Shown here piece after piece: positions 8,251 to 16,445 of a DNA stretch of 50,263 nt. Both the position numbers and the translations under genes were made by a program. Positions within the stretch are counted from its first letter, which is position 1, and each line of letters starts with the position of its first letter. Source of the DNA: an uncultured Christensenella sp. (GTDB taxonomy: Bacteria > Bacillota > Clostridia > Christensenellales > UBA3700); NCBI GenBank assembly GCA_910583995.1, contig CAJTYW010000013.1:1-50263 (forward strand), in the 5' to 3' direction. The notes below the pieces were generated by a model. That model was given only the letters and a program-made list of their open reading frames with translations, was not told where the DNA came from and searched no databases.

Positions 8251-9822
8251 ATGGTAAGTTTGTTGCCAAAAGTAAAAAAATTGCAAACTACACAAAATAA
8301 AATAAGTATTTCCTGTATTTGTGTGCAAGGAGAAATTTCCGATTTTGCAAAATGTGAACTGGAAAATTTTATTAAAGAAAAAACAAATTTAAGTTTGGAT
8401 AATGCAGGCTATAAAATCGAATTTTTGGTGGTAGATGAGAAAAGAAATAACGAATGGTATTATATTGATGTTAAAAATGATAATATGACTGTTAAAGCCG
8501 TTTGTGAAGAAGGTGTATACAGAGCTATTCAGACTATTAAACAAATACTTTCTCAAGATATGTATGTTTCTGTAGTCGAAGATGAACCCGGAAATGCTTT
8601 TAGGTCGTTTATGCTTGATGTAGGCAGATATTTTTATCCTGTAGAGCATATTAAAAAAATAATTGACTACATATCTTTGTTCAAATTCAATTATTTTCAT
8701 TTTCATTTGACGGAAGACCAAGGTTGGAGATTTGAGTCAAAAAAATATCCAAAGCTTACGGAAATTGGCAGCAAGCGTTCGCATACTAATTTTGGTATTA
8801 AAAAGGAAGAAGGTTTTTACACCCAAAGTGAACTTCGTGATATAGTTGACTATTGTCATAAAAGATTTATCAAAGTTATACCGGAGATTGATATTCCAGG
8901 ACATACTATGTCTGCTTTGGCGTGTTATCCAGAATTATCTTGCTTTGACAGAAAGCTAAAGGTTTCAACGCATTGGGGTGTTAAATTTGATATAATGTGT
9001 GCTGGAAAAGATTTTACTTATACATTTTGCAAAGATATACTTGACGAGTTATGTGAAATTTTTACAGACGAGTATATACATATTGGCGGTGACGAAGCAC
9101 CAAAGAAGCGTTGGGAGTTGTGTGATAATTGTAATGCAAAACTTAATGAATTAGGGCTTGACAATATGGAACAACTTCAATTGTATTTTGCAAACTATAT
9201 GGCGGAATATTTGAAAAGTAAAGGCAAACAGACTATTATGTGGTATAATAAGTTTGACGAAAATGACAAAATTGTGCCTGATAAAGATATAATTCTTCAA
9301 TTTTGGGGAACAAAAAAGGATACGGAATTTTGCGATGTAGTAAATAGCGGCAGACGAGTGATTACTTCTAATAGTAGTGGTTATTACATAGATTTGCCTT
9401 ATGGTTATATAACTTTAGATGATTCATATAACACACAAGGTGTTACAGGTATTGAGAATACAAAAAGCTTGTTTGGGTATGAGACTTGTTTGTGGACAGA
9501 ATATGTTAAAGATATCAAAAAAGCTAAATTTAATATGTTTCCACGAGTGCTTGCTATAAGCGAAGTATTTTGGGCAGGCGAAAAAGCAAAAGATTATGAC
9601 GGGTTTAAAACTAAGCTACCATTATTTAATGAATATTTGAAAAAATTTGATGTTAAAATGCCAAGACGCGGAATATACAATCCAAATCCAATAAGAAAGT
9701 TCTTTTCAAAATTGTGGTTTGAGAAAAGACAACTGGTATGGCAAGGATTGTATTTGACTATAGATAACTTTATGTTAAAAAGAAAAATTGAAAATCAAAA
9801 ATATAAAAGGAGAGAAAAATGA
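8251..9822 (+). CDS. Glycoside hydrolase family 20 beta-N-acetylhexosaminidase
   Basis: Releases terminal beta-GlcNAc or GalNAc by substrate-assisted catalysis (523 aa). Residues 1-~115 form the alpha/beta GH20b-type domain (VCEEGVYRAIQTIKQIL). The TIM barrel then begins at FRSFMLDVGRYF. Diagnostic segments are FHFHLTEDQGWR, the catalytic Asp-Glu pair D281-E282 in HIGGDEAPKKRW, and WTEYV near the C-terminus. The last ~60 residues are basic and may bind a surface or membrane. No signal peptide is visible. The ribosome site GGGAGAG precedes the ATG. The stop overlaps the next gene's ATG, implying translational coupling with two zinc-ribbon membrane proteins. Likely substrates are imported mucin, host-glycan or peptidoglycan fragments. 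Confidence 0.9.
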   Translation: MVSLLPKVKKLQTTQNKISISCICVQGEISDFAKCELENFIKEKTNLSLDNAGYKIEFLVVDEKRNNEWYYIDVKNDNMTVKAVCEEGVYRAIQTIKQILSQDMYVSVVEDEPGNAFRSFMLDVGRYFYPVEHIKKIIDYISLFKFNYFHFHLTEDQGWRFESKKYPKLTEIGSKRSHTNFGIKKEEGFYTQSELRDIVDYCHKRFIKVIPEIDIPGHTMSALACYPELSCFDRKLKVSTHWGVKFDIMCAGKDFTYTFCKDILDELCEIFTDEYIHIGGDEAPKKRWELCDNCNAKLNELGLDNMEQLQLYFANYMAEYLKSKGKQTIMWYNKFDENDKIVPDKDIILQFWGTKKDTEFCDVVNSGRRVITSNSSGYYIDLPYGYITLDDSYNTQGVTGIENTKSLFGYETCLWTEYVKDIKKAKFNMFPRVLAISEVFWAGEKAKDYDGFKTKLPLFNEYLKKFDVKMPRRGIYNPNPIRKFFSKLWFEKRQLVWQGLYLTIDNFMLKRKIENQKYKRREK

Positions 9823-10379
9823 GATTTGTTTTTTATAGAAATTATACAAAAATGTATACGAATTTGATTGAGCGCTTTATGAAATATGTGACTGACAGCA
9901 ATGGTAACATTAGTGTTGATAAATTACATAAAAACGGAAAGCGTATAATGATTGTAAGCTTTGTAAATATTTTTGTAGGTATTTTGTTATTGGGGTTAGG
10001 TATATTGAGTTTAATAATGTTACTTTTAAAAGACCAATATATTTTAGGTATGATATTGTTTATCGTATTTTTATTTGCGGGTGCTTTTATAGTTAATTTT
10101 TCCCCAGCATTATTTAAAGTAGGCTTTACTTTTTATATGACTTCAAAATGTCTCGTAGGGGATATTGTTATGAGTAAATGTCCGTTTTGTGGAAGCAGTA
10201 TAAGTGACAGTGATAATTTTTGCGGAAAGTGCGGTGCAAAATTTAAATTGCAAACGAATTGTCACAATTGCGATACCATAAATAGTCATAACGCAAGATT
10301 TTGTAAAAAATGCGGAACTACACTTGCAGTCAAAATAGATGACAGTGCAGAGAGTAGTGTAAAAACTGAAATTGAATGA
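9819..10379 (+). CDS. Membrane protein with C-terminal double zinc ribbon
   Basis: Unknown function (186 aa). Two membrane segments lie at about 45-70 and 80-105. They are followed by a cytoplasmic tail with two Cys4 ribbons, CPFCGSS...FCGKCG and CHNCDT...FCKKCG, as in zinc-ribbon domains of many Firmicute membrane proteins. The start ATG overlaps the GH20 stop (ATGA) and follows AGGAGAG. The next gene is a paralogue with the same layout, so this looks like a tandem duplication. A role in organising or sensing at the membrane is only a guess. Confidence 0.75.
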   Translation: MRFVFYRNYTKMYTNLIERFMKYVTDSNGNISVDKLHKNGKRIMIVSFVNIFVGILLLGLGILSLIMLLLKDQYILGMILFIVFLFAGAFIVNFSPALFKVGFTFYMTSKCLVGDIVMSKCPFCGSSISDSDNFCGKCGAKFKLQTNCHNCDTINSHNARFCKKCGTTLAVKIDDSAESSVKTEIE

Positions 10380-10389
10380 AGGTGAGAAT

Positions 10390-10869
10390 ATGGATAAAAA
10401 TCAAATAATGAATAAATATGTTTTGAGTATTGCAAAAAAAGCTAATAAATCTATTGATATAGACAAAGTGAAAGCACTTCAAAAGAAAATGATTAAAATT
10501 GGTTTGCCTGTTTTATTTGTAGGTCTTGCTATTTTGGTTGTTGGATTTGTACTTATGTTTCTTCTTCCACGAAATAATGGTACATTAAATATTTATGGTA
10601 GTATAGTAGTAATTATAGGTGCTATAATTAATGCTATTGGAGCTTTTTATTATATGACCGCAAAACAACTTTATTTTGGCGGCAGTATACTAGAAAGTAT
10701 GGATAAAGGCAAACATTGCCCAAAATGCGGTGAGATTTTCGGTGGAAGTGCAGATTATTGCGAAAAGTGCGGTGCAAAATTGTTAAAATCTAAATGTTGT
10801 AAAGTTTGTGAAACTCAAAATGAAGAAGATGCGGATTATTGCATAAATTGCGGTAAAAAGTTTGAATGA
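10390..10869 (+). CDS. Paralogous membrane protein with C-terminal double zinc ribbon
   Basis: Unknown function (159 aa). It has the same architecture as its upstream neighbour: a short charged N-terminus, two hydrophobic segments (about 37-60 and 70-92), then ribbons CPKCGEI...YCEKCG and CKVCET...YCINCG. The start is the ATG at 10390 with GAAGGTGAG just upstream; an in-frame TTG at 10372 lies inside the previous gene and is not preferred. It is third in the GH20 operon. No promoter or terminator separates it from the gene before. Confidence 0.75.
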   Translation: MDKNQIMNKYVLSIAKKANKSIDIDKVKALQKKMIKIGLPVLFVGLAILVVGFVLMFLLPRNNGTLNIYGSIVVIIGAIINAIGAFYYMTAKQLYFGGSILESMDKGKHCPKCGEIFGGSADYCEKCGAKLLKSKCCKVCETQNEEDADYCINCGKKFE

Positions 10870-11068
10870 TTTTGTGTTATCATTATTACTTTGTTAAATT
10901 ACTTGTAAAATTCAATAAATGTGTGATAGAAAACATAAAATTACTTAAAAATTGAAAAATAATTGAATTTTTTGTAAATATATAAAATATAATACTAATA
11001 ATAGGAATAATAAATAGAGTATTATTGTATATTTAAAAAATTTAATTTGACTTGATTTAAGGAGATGT

Positions 11069-11653
11069 ATGGAGCGAAGAAAAATAGTAGCAATAGCAGG
11101 TGATGCAAAGGTTGACGAAAATTCAGATAAATTTAATATAGCGTTTGAAATTGGAAAGGCACTTATAGATAACGGCTACAGAATTCAAACAGGTGGTTTA
11201 GGCGGAGTTATGAGAGCAGCTTGCTATGGTGCAAAATCTTCCGAAAAGTATAAAGAAGGCGACATTATTGCACTTGTACCTTCTTTTGATATAAATGAAG
11301 TAAACGAATTTGCGGATATTGTAATACCAACTGGTCTTGATGTTATGCGTAATGCTTTGGTTGCAAATGCAAGTGCAGTGGTTGCAATCGGCGGTGGGGC
11401 AGGAACACTATCCGAAATGGCTTTTGCTTGGACATTTGGCAGATTGATTATTGGAGTTAGTAATGTTGACGGCTGGAGCAGTAAACTTGCGGGCACAAAA
11501 ATAGATAGCAGAGTGCGTTATCCAGAGATTGAAAACGATATGGTATATCCTGCAACAAGTGGCACCCAAGTTGCAGCAATTTTGAATAAATACATTGATA
11601 AATATTACAAACGTCATAAAGGAATTGTTTTTGAAGACGGAATAAGAAAATAG
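11069..11653 (+). CDS. SLOG/LOG-like Rossmann-fold nucleotide-binding protein (TIGR00725 type)
   Basis: Probable cytoplasmic nucleotide-binding protein of the SLOG superfamily (194 aa), related to but distinct from the cytokinin-activating LOG enzymes. Supporting segments are VAIAGDAK at the N-terminus, IQTGGLGGVMRAACYGAK, and GGGAGTLSE at 108-116, which matches the family's GGxGTxxE phosphate-binding loop with the leading Pro changed to Gly. The C-terminus has YPATSGTQVAAIL. AAGGAGAT lies upstream. A broken rubredoxin gene follows 61 bases later. True LOG phosphoribohydrolase activity is doubtful because the PGGxGT motif is altered. Confidence 0.75.
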   Translation: MERRKIVAIAGDAKVDENSDKFNIAFEIGKALIDNGYRIQTGGLGGVMRAACYGAKSSEKYKEGDIIALVPSFDINEVNEFADIVIPTGLDVMRNALVANASAVVAIGGGAGTLSEMAFAWTFGRLIIGVSNVDGWSSKLAGTKIDSRVRYPEIENDMVYPATSGTQVAAILNKYIDKYYKRHKGIVFEDGIRK

Positions 11654-11714
11654 TAATTCCTTTAAAATTGCGCATAATATTCATAGATAAATATTTATAA
11701 CGGGGGATTGACTT

Positions 11715-11871
11715 TTGGTTTATATTTGTAATATTTGTGGTTTTGAATATGATGAAAGTTTAGGATATAAAGAAGGCGGAATTGCGGCAGGTACTTTGTG
11801 GAGTGATGTTCCAGAAGAATTTGTTTGTCCTTTATGCGGAGTTCCAAAATCGGAATTTACAGCAGAATAAT
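11715..11871 (+). pseudogene. Rubredoxin with a +1 frameshift
   Basis: Small electron-transfer iron protein, read here in two frames. From a TTG at 11715 (after GGGGGAT at 11702-11708) the frame gives VYICNICGFEYDE, then GTLWSDVPEE up to about 11819, with the first CxxC. The second half, FVCPLCGVPKSEF, lies in the +1 frame from 11821 to the TAA at 11869-11871. GAAGAATTTTG at 11814-11824 has one T more than a continuous rubredoxin frame would need. In the original frame there is no second CxxC. This is either a real disabling mutation, slippage on the T4 run, or a sequence error. The joined product would be about 51 residues, the normal rubredoxin length. Confidence 0.8.
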
Positions 11872-11919
11872 AATTGCTTTTTTTATTAAATAAATTATGT
11901 TTTAATCAAAAAAACTATT

Positions 11920-11935
11920 AAAAATCGGTATTAAA
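11920..11935 (+). repeat. Copy 1 of a 16-nt word repeated between genes
   Basis: AAAAATCGGTATTAAA. Identical copies lie at 28067-28082 (plus) and 44858-44873 (minus). This copy lies between the rubredoxin remnant and the terminator. Confidence 0.5.
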
Positions 11936-11938
11936 ATG

Positions 11939-11970
11939 AAAAGTTGACTATTTTTTAGTCAACTTTTTGT
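11939..11970. terminator. Bidirectional terminator
   Basis: AAAAGTTGACTA at 11939-11950 pairs with TAGTCAACTTTT at 11956-11967 around a T5 loop, followed by T. It can serve the rubredoxin side (plus) and the GLUG lipoprotein (minus). Confidence 0.75.
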
Positions 11971-12034
11971 TGTTTTATAAAAGCTTATTGATAAAAGAAC
12001 AGCTATTTTATTTAATTTAAATTAATGCAATCTA

Positions 12035-13225
12035 TTATTCATTTTCTTTCAATTTGTATTCAATATCAACATTTGTACTTACATTATTTTCTGTTGTAGC
12101 ACCTATATCTCTGCCGATAATTTCGCCAGCATTAGCATCTTTAGTGCCGTAATGATTTGTAACTTGGTCGACACAAATTTTAATATTATCTGTGGTATTG
12201 TTTTTTGCACTAACAGCTCCTTCGCCATTAGATAGCATACCAGCTATACCGCCAATATCACGATAACCTGTTAAAGTAATATTTGTTGCTTTGCAATTAT
12301 CTACTTTTCCTGAAAATAAGCAACCGACAATACCACCAACTTTATCACCATTGTCAAATCCGTTTTCAACAGCGTTTGGCGTGCAAGTAATAGTTACATT
12401 ATCTGCAGTGCATCCGTCTATAGTTGTATATCCATATCCTAAAACGCCACCTGCATAGTGTGTTGAACTAATAACTGCGTTTTTAACATTTATGTTAATT
12501 AGTTTAGTAGATGCAGTTCTTGCCATTGCGGCTCCTACATATTCACCACCAGTTATATTTACGCCGTCAAGTGTAAAGTTGCGTATTTCAGTGTCAACTT
12601 GCCATTGGTCACCAAACAGTCCAACTCTATCGCCACTTGAGATTTTTAAGTTGTAAATTGTATGACCTTTGCCATCAAACACCCCGCCAAATTGGTTAAT
12701 TGGTATCCATTCAACATTGTTTAAATTAATATCGTTATTTAGTATTACAGTTTTACCTGAATAACGATTGCCATTATTTACATCATCTCTAAAAGCTCTA
12801 AATTGTTCAGCTGTTGTTATAACATATTTGTCACATAACTCACAATATAGCGAATCTTTGTCATAGCTATCAAGGTGAGTTGCTTTTATTATCAAATTCT
12901 CGTCAGTTAGTTCAGTTCCGGTATCCTTATCAAAGTTTTTATCACAAAGAGTGCAGTGGTTATGATATTTTGTGCCGTTAGTATGCAAAGTTACTTGCAA
13001 GCCAATAATTTCTTCAAAATTATGATTAGATAAATTGATTGGAATTATTTCTTCTTCCTTTTTACCACAAGAGCAAACTCTTTCTTTAAGTCCTTTTTCA
13101 GTGCAAGTTGCGGGTTTAATTTCAACCCATTCGCCAAAAGAACAAGTATGCGCACAACCTACAAGTAAACCTATGCAAGTACACATAATTGCAACAAATA
13201 GTAAAACTAATATTTTATTCTTCAT
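12035..13225 (-). CDS. GLUG-repeat surface lipoprotein
   Basis: Exported lipoprotein (396 aa): hydrophobic signal ending in the lipobox LLVGC, then CAHTCSFGEW. Residues about 28-140 hold Cys pairs (RVCSCGKK, CTLCDKNF, CELCDKY) like small cysteine-rich surface modules. From about 145 (TTAEQFRAFRDDVNNG) comes a beta-helix domain with GLUG-type units: GGVFDGKGHTIYNL, EYVGAAMA, HYAGGVLGYG, DKVGGIVGCL and DIGGIAGML. Such domains occur in adhesins and bacterial surface proteins. The ribosome site GGAGG precedes the ATG. The partner or ligand is unknown. Confidence 0.8.
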   Translation of the reverse strand: MKNKILVLLFVAIMCTCIGLLVGCAHTCSFGEWVEIKPATCTEKGLKERVCSCGKKEEEIIPINLSNHNFEEIIGLQVTLHTNGTKYHNHCTLCDKNFDKDTGTELTDENLIIKATHLDSYDKDSLYCELCDKYVITTAEQFRAFRDDVNNGNRYSGKTVILNNDINLNNVEWIPINQFGGVFDGKGHTIYNLKISSGDRVGLFGDQWQVDTEIRNFTLDGVNITGGEYVGAAMARTASTKLININVKNAVISSTHYAGGVLGYGYTTIDGCTADNVTITCTPNAVENGFDNGDKVGGIVGCLFSGKVDNCKATNITLTGYRDIGGIAGMLSNGEGAVSAKNNTTDNIKICVDQVTNHYGTKDANAGEIIGRDIGATTENNVSTNVDIEYKLKENE

Positions 13226-13275
13226 TATGCCTCCGATTTATTATTATACTATTATCTTGTTTATTTGCATTTAAA

Positions 13276-13304
13276 ATAATACACTATTTATATATAGTAG
13301 TCAA
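13276..13304 (-). promoter_or_regulatory. Promoter of the GLUG lipoprotein
   Basis: On the minus strand, TTGACT (13304-13299) and TATTAT (13281-13276) are separated by 17 bp, about 50 bases before the start codon. Confidence 0.55.
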
Positions 13305-13400
13305 ATAAAATAATTATGTTTACAAACAAAATTTTGAATAATCCAATTTATAATCATCTGACTACGATTTAATGCTCAAAAGTGTGTGTCATTGGATAAA

Positions 13401-13433
13401 AAAATAATCCAAGAGAGTGTCTTGGATTATTGT
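13401..13433 (-). terminator. Terminator after bioY
   Basis: Perfect 12-bp stem: AATAATCCAAGA (13403-13414) and TCTTGGATTATT (13420-13431). The minus-strand 3' side runs into TTATTTTTTT. A second inverted repeat, AAGTAGTTTA (13438-13447) with TAAACTACTT (13478-13487), lies between it and the bioY stop; its role is unclear. Confidence 0.75.
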
Positions 13434-13499
13434 AAAAAAGTAGTTTAGTGCAAAGATTTTGTGTTACGGGGTTATGTTAAACTACTTAATTATTCTAGT

Positions 13500-14231
13500 T
13501 TATAGCTCATTTGAAGGAGCTTCATCAATGATATTTTTTGTGCTATCTTCATTAAAGTATTTAGAAGTGTTATCAATATGTTCGGAAACAAGTTTAGTAT
13601 TTTGTGCTTTTTCCGCTTCAAATTTTTGAATATCTTCGTCAGTTGCAGATTGGTAAACCATTTTGTTCATAATAGGGTTTAATTTTTTTGCTATGTAACT
13701 TGCAATAAAAGTAAAAGTCAAATCGCCAGGTAAGAATATTAAAAACAATGAGATAAAGATAGTATAAGCTGTAACGGTTTTGCCAAAATATAATGTTTGC
13801 AAAGCGTAAAAATAAATCATTCCGCAACCATAGGCGATAAGTAAGTTTACTATATTTCCGATAAGATATGCCCAATAAGTTTTATTTTTAAAGCGTTTTA
13901 TAATAATTCCGCCTACAATAGTTCCAATAAAAAATCCTATTAAGTATCCGAAAGTAGGTTGCAATACATACATAAATCCGCCACCACTTGTAAAAATAGG
14001 CAGCCCTATTAATCCCATAAACAGATAAAGGCCTATCGCTAAAGCACCCCACCAAGGTCCCATCATAGATGCAGTAAGTTGAACAAAAAATGTTTGTAGT
14101 GTAAACGGAATAACGGGAATAGGAATTTTTATAAATGCACCTGCTATTACTAAACAAGTAAAAACAGCAGTTCTAGCAAGCATTATTGTTTTGCCACGAG
14201 TTGTAAGGTTGCTTTTTGGTAATTTTATCAT
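13500..14231 (-). CDS. bioY: Biotin transporter S component BioY with an acidic C-terminal tail
   Basis: Membrane substrate-binding subunit of an ECF-type biotin importer (243 aa). Residues 17-190 hold about six helices with BioY signatures: IKIPIPVIPFTLQTFFVQL, GLPIFTSGGG and LQPTFGYLIGF. BioY proteins are usually 180-200 residues. Here a charged tail of about 50 residues follows (QSATDEDIQKFEAEKAQ to the end), with no membrane segments. A BirA operator lies 31 bases upstream of the start, so expression should be shut off by biotin-loaded BirA. No ecfA or ecfT genes are nearby, so it probably shares a housekeeping ECF module or works alone. Confidence 0.93.
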   Translation of the reverse strand: MIKLPKSNLTTRGKTIMLARTAVFTCLVIAGAFIKIPIPVIPFTLQTFFVQLTASMMGPWWGALAIGLYLFMGLIGLPIFTSGGGFMYVLQPTFGYLIGFFIGTIVGGIIIKRFKNKTYWAYLIGNIVNLLIAYGCGMIYFYALQTLYFGKTVTAYTIFISLFLIFLPGDLTFTFIASYIAKKLNPIMNKMVYQSATDEDIQKFEAEKAQNTKLVSEHIDNTSKYFNEDSTKNIIDEAPSNEL

Positions 14232-14262
14232 ATTTTGCTCCTGTAAATTTTTTAGCGATTAT

Positions 14263-14298
14263 TTATGTTAACCACTTTACGGTATTAGGTTAACATAA
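14263..14298 (-). promoter_or_regulatory. BirA (biotin repressor) operator upstream of bioY
   Basis: TTATGTTAACC at 14263-14273 and GGTTAACATAA at 14288-14298 are exact inverted repeats separated by 14 bp. The arrangement GTTAACC-N14-GGTTAAC matches the Firmicute BirA box. A minus-strand TTGACA lies just upstream, at 14316-14311. Repression by biotinyl-AMP-bound BirA is the established role of such sites. Confidence 0.85.
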
Positions 14299-14405
14299 AA
14301 CATAAGGTTATGTCAAACAATTTTATGATAAAATTTGATAATTTTTGAAAATTTTTATTTAAGGCTGTTTAAAGAGCAGTTTGAGTTTATTGATATGTGT
14401 AAAAC

Positions 14406-14434
14406 TTGACTTTAATTTGGCGTTATGGTAAAAT
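14406..14434 (+). promoter_or_regulatory. Promoter of the rsmI operon
   Basis: TTGACT at 14406-14411 and TAAAAT at 14429-14434, with a 17-bp spacer and an extended TGG just before the -10 box. Confidence 0.7.
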
Positions 14435-14450
14435 TTAAAAAGAGGTTAAT

Positions 14451-15008
14451 ATGAAAGGGTTATTTATTTTTTTGACAATTATCAGTATGCTATTTTTTAT
14501 TGCAAAAATGATTGTAGTTATTTTGTTTAGGATAAAGCAAGATAATTATTATAATAATTCGATAATAAAATATTTAAATGATTATACAATTATTGCATAC
14601 ATTATTTTGTTATACGCCTTTTCTATAAGCCTTTATTTAGCGAGCGATTACACAATTGCGGAAAGCAATTTTACCCTAATTATTTTAGTTGTTGTAACAG
14701 CTTTGTTTGTTGGTGAAAAAGTTTATTTTTCCGTCAAAAATCGGGGGTATTTGTATATTGAGTCAAATATTTATGATTTGGATAGCATTTCAAAAAAAGA
14801 AAATTTTGAAGGCGTTATTATAAAAACAGATAAGACATATTTTTTCCTAAAAGATAAAGAAAAATTTGAGAGTATGTTAGAACTTGAAGAAAAATGCGAT
14901 AGCAAAGCTTTGTTAAAAAAGCGTTTAATACCTATATGTTTGATAAATGGTCTGAGTATAGTGTTGAGCATTGTTATTTTGGTGCTTGGCTTGGTAAGGG
15001 GTGTTTAA
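14451..15008 (+). CDS. Four-helix integral membrane protein of unknown function
   Basis: Not recognised (185 aa). Hydrophobic stretches lie near residues 1-27, 44-65, 70-90 and 158-182. Between the last two is a charged, probably cytoplasmic region with YIESNIYDLDSISKKENFEG, which resembles the small globular segment of some predicted membrane PH-like proteins, but this is weak. AGAGG precedes the ATG. The stop abuts the ATG of rsmI with no gap, so the two are surely co-transcribed. Confidence 0.7.
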   Translation: MKGLFIFLTIISMLFFIAKMIVVILFRIKQDNYYNNSIIKYLNDYTIIAYIILLYAFSISLYLASDYTIAESNFTLIILVVVTALFVGEKVYFSVKNRGYLYIESNIYDLDSISKKENFEGVIIKTDKTYFFLKDKEKFESMLELEEKCDSKALLKKRLIPICLINGLSIVLSIVILVLGLVRGV

Positions 15009-15827
15009 ATGGCAGGTAAGTTGTATTTGGTAGGAACACCTATTGGTAATATGGGAGACATTACTTTAAGAGCGATTGAAACGCTAAATAATGTGGATAT
15101 TATTGCTTGCGAAGATACAAGGCATAGCAGTGTACTTCTTCAAAAGTTGCAAATTAAAAAACCGCTTATAAGTTATTATTTGCATAAGGAAAAAAGTAGT
15201 GGACAAAAAATAATAGATTTATTGCTAGAAGGTAAAAACATTGCGTTGATTACAGATGCAGGTATGCCTTGCATTTCCGACCCGGGAGCTATTCTTGTGA
15301 GTCTTGCAATTGAAAATGGTATTGAGTATACTGTTGTGCCGGGGGCAACTGCAGTGACAAGTGCAATGGCATTATCGGGTATAACAAGACGTGGATTTTG
15401 TTTTTTAGGTTTTTTGCCAGAAAAAAATAAGGAAAAGCAAGAGTTAATTGAGCCTTATAAAAACATAGATATTCAATTGGTATTTTACTGTTCACCACAT
15501 AACATAAATGATGATTTGGATTTTTTATATAATGTGCTTGGGGACAGAAATGCAGTTGTCATAAAAGAAATTACCAAAATGTTTGAAAGGGTGGAAAAAG
15601 GCGAGCTTGGCAAACTTAAAATTGAAGAACCACGTGGTGAATATGTAGTAATTGTTGAAGGCAAAGATTTTGCAAGTGATTTGTGCAGTTTAAGTATAGA
15701 AGAGCATTTTAAATGTAATATGGATAAAGGTATGACAAAAAAAGATGCAATCAAGCTTACCGCAGCGGAAAGGAATGTGCCTAAAGATGTGGTTTACAAA
15801 GTAGCTTTGCAGATTTGTGAAAAATAA
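15009..15827 (+). CDS. rsmI: 16S rRNA (cytidine-1402) 2'-O-methyltransferase RsmI
   Basis: SAM-dependent methyltransferase (272 aa) that modifies C1402 in the ribosomal decoding centre. The tetrapyrrole-methylase fold begins at once with LYLVGTPIGNMGDITLRAI, then CEDTRHSSVLL, LITDAGMPCISDPG, VVPGATAVTSAMALSG and FCFLGFLPE, all classic RsmI segments. The C-terminal MTKKDAIKLTAAERNVPKDVVY helix-turn region is also typical. Length is normal. The start is set by the upstream stop. A terminator follows directly. Confidence 0.95.
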   Translation: MAGKLYLVGTPIGNMGDITLRAIETLNNVDIIACEDTRHSSVLLQKLQIKKPLISYYLHKEKSSGQKIIDLLLEGKNIALITDAGMPCISDPGAILVSLAIENGIEYTVVPGATAVTSAMALSGITRRGFCFLGFLPEKNKEKQELIEPYKNIDIQLVFYCSPHNINDDLDFLYNVLGDRNAVVIKEITKMFERVEKGELGKLKIEEPRGEYVVIVEGKDFASDLCSLSIEEHFKCNMDKGMTKKDAIKLTAAERNVPKDVVYKVALQICEK

Positions 15828-15853
15828 AAGTGCTGAAAACAGCACTTTTTTTA
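15828..15853. terminator. Bidirectional terminator after rsmI
   Basis: AAGTGCTG - AAAA - CAGCACTT with T7 after it; A/T-runs on the other side let it also end the minus-strand gene at 15884. Confidence 0.85.
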
Positions 15854-15883
15854 TTTAAGTTTTTGACAATTTATAATTTTTGT

Positions 15884-16291
15884 TTATTTTGCGGATTTAT
15901 CAAAATTATTTATTATTTTATCGTGCATTCTCATACACTCTAAAATCATTTTTGCATTGTGGGAAAGTTTATATTCTGAATAATTAGGAGAGTTTTCTGT
16001 CTCTTTTTGGATATTATCGTCTTTTTCCGTATTGTCGGGGGCATTACTATTGCTGTTTTCTACATTTTCAAACTGAAAATTATTATCCGCTTGCGGATAA
16101 TGTAAAAAATCTTCATTATTTTCGGTATTGTTTTTAGGAATATCGGTTTGATTTAAATTTTTTATGTCTTCAAGTTTTTCTTCAAAATTGCTATTCCCCA
16201 TATCTTCTTGCTTTAAATTTTGCCCTAAATTTTTTGGAATATTGGTCGTACAATGGGTAAAAAGCCCGTTAAATGTAGAAAATTTTTTCAT
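15884..16291 (-). CDS. Asn/Glu-rich hypothetical protein
   Basis: Not recognised (135 aa). Residues about 20-100 are low complexity, rich in Asn, Glu and Asp (NTENNED, NNFQFENVENSNSN), and likely disordered. The last 28 residues (YKLSHNAKMILECMRMHDKIINNFDK) look like one amphipathic helix. There is no signal peptide or membrane segment. AAAGGTG before the ATG and terminators on its 3' side support a real gene. It is a single-gene unit between two plus-strand operons. Its function cannot be inferred. Confidence 0.6.
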   Translation of the reverse strand: MKKFSTFNGLFTHCTTNIPKNLGQNLKQEDMGNSNFEEKLEDIKNLNQTDIPKNNTENNEDFLHYPQADNNFQFENVENSNSNAPDNTEKDDNIQKETENSPNYSEYKLSHNAKMILECMRMHDKIINNFDKSAK

Positions 16292-16338
16292 AATTGCACC
16301 TTTTTTTATAAAATTGTCAATAATTTGGTTGTAAAGTA

Positions 16339-16367
16339 TTGATTTATTTCTTTATTTATATTATACT
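16339..16367 (+). promoter_or_regulatory. Promoter of the lipoprotein/PAP2 operon
   Basis: TTGATT at 16339-16344 and TATACT at 16362-16367, with a 17-bp spacer, leaving a leader of about 70 nt. Confidence 0.6.
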
Positions 16368-16445
16368 AAATAATGTAATTTAATATGACGAATAATATTT
16401 TATTGAAAATTGGCATTTGCCATAAAGCATAAAATAGGAGAATGT

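Noticed and set aside
11715..11871. Programmed frameshifting in rubredoxin
   Set aside because: A T4 run without a pause structure is weak evidence; mutation or sequence error is simpler.
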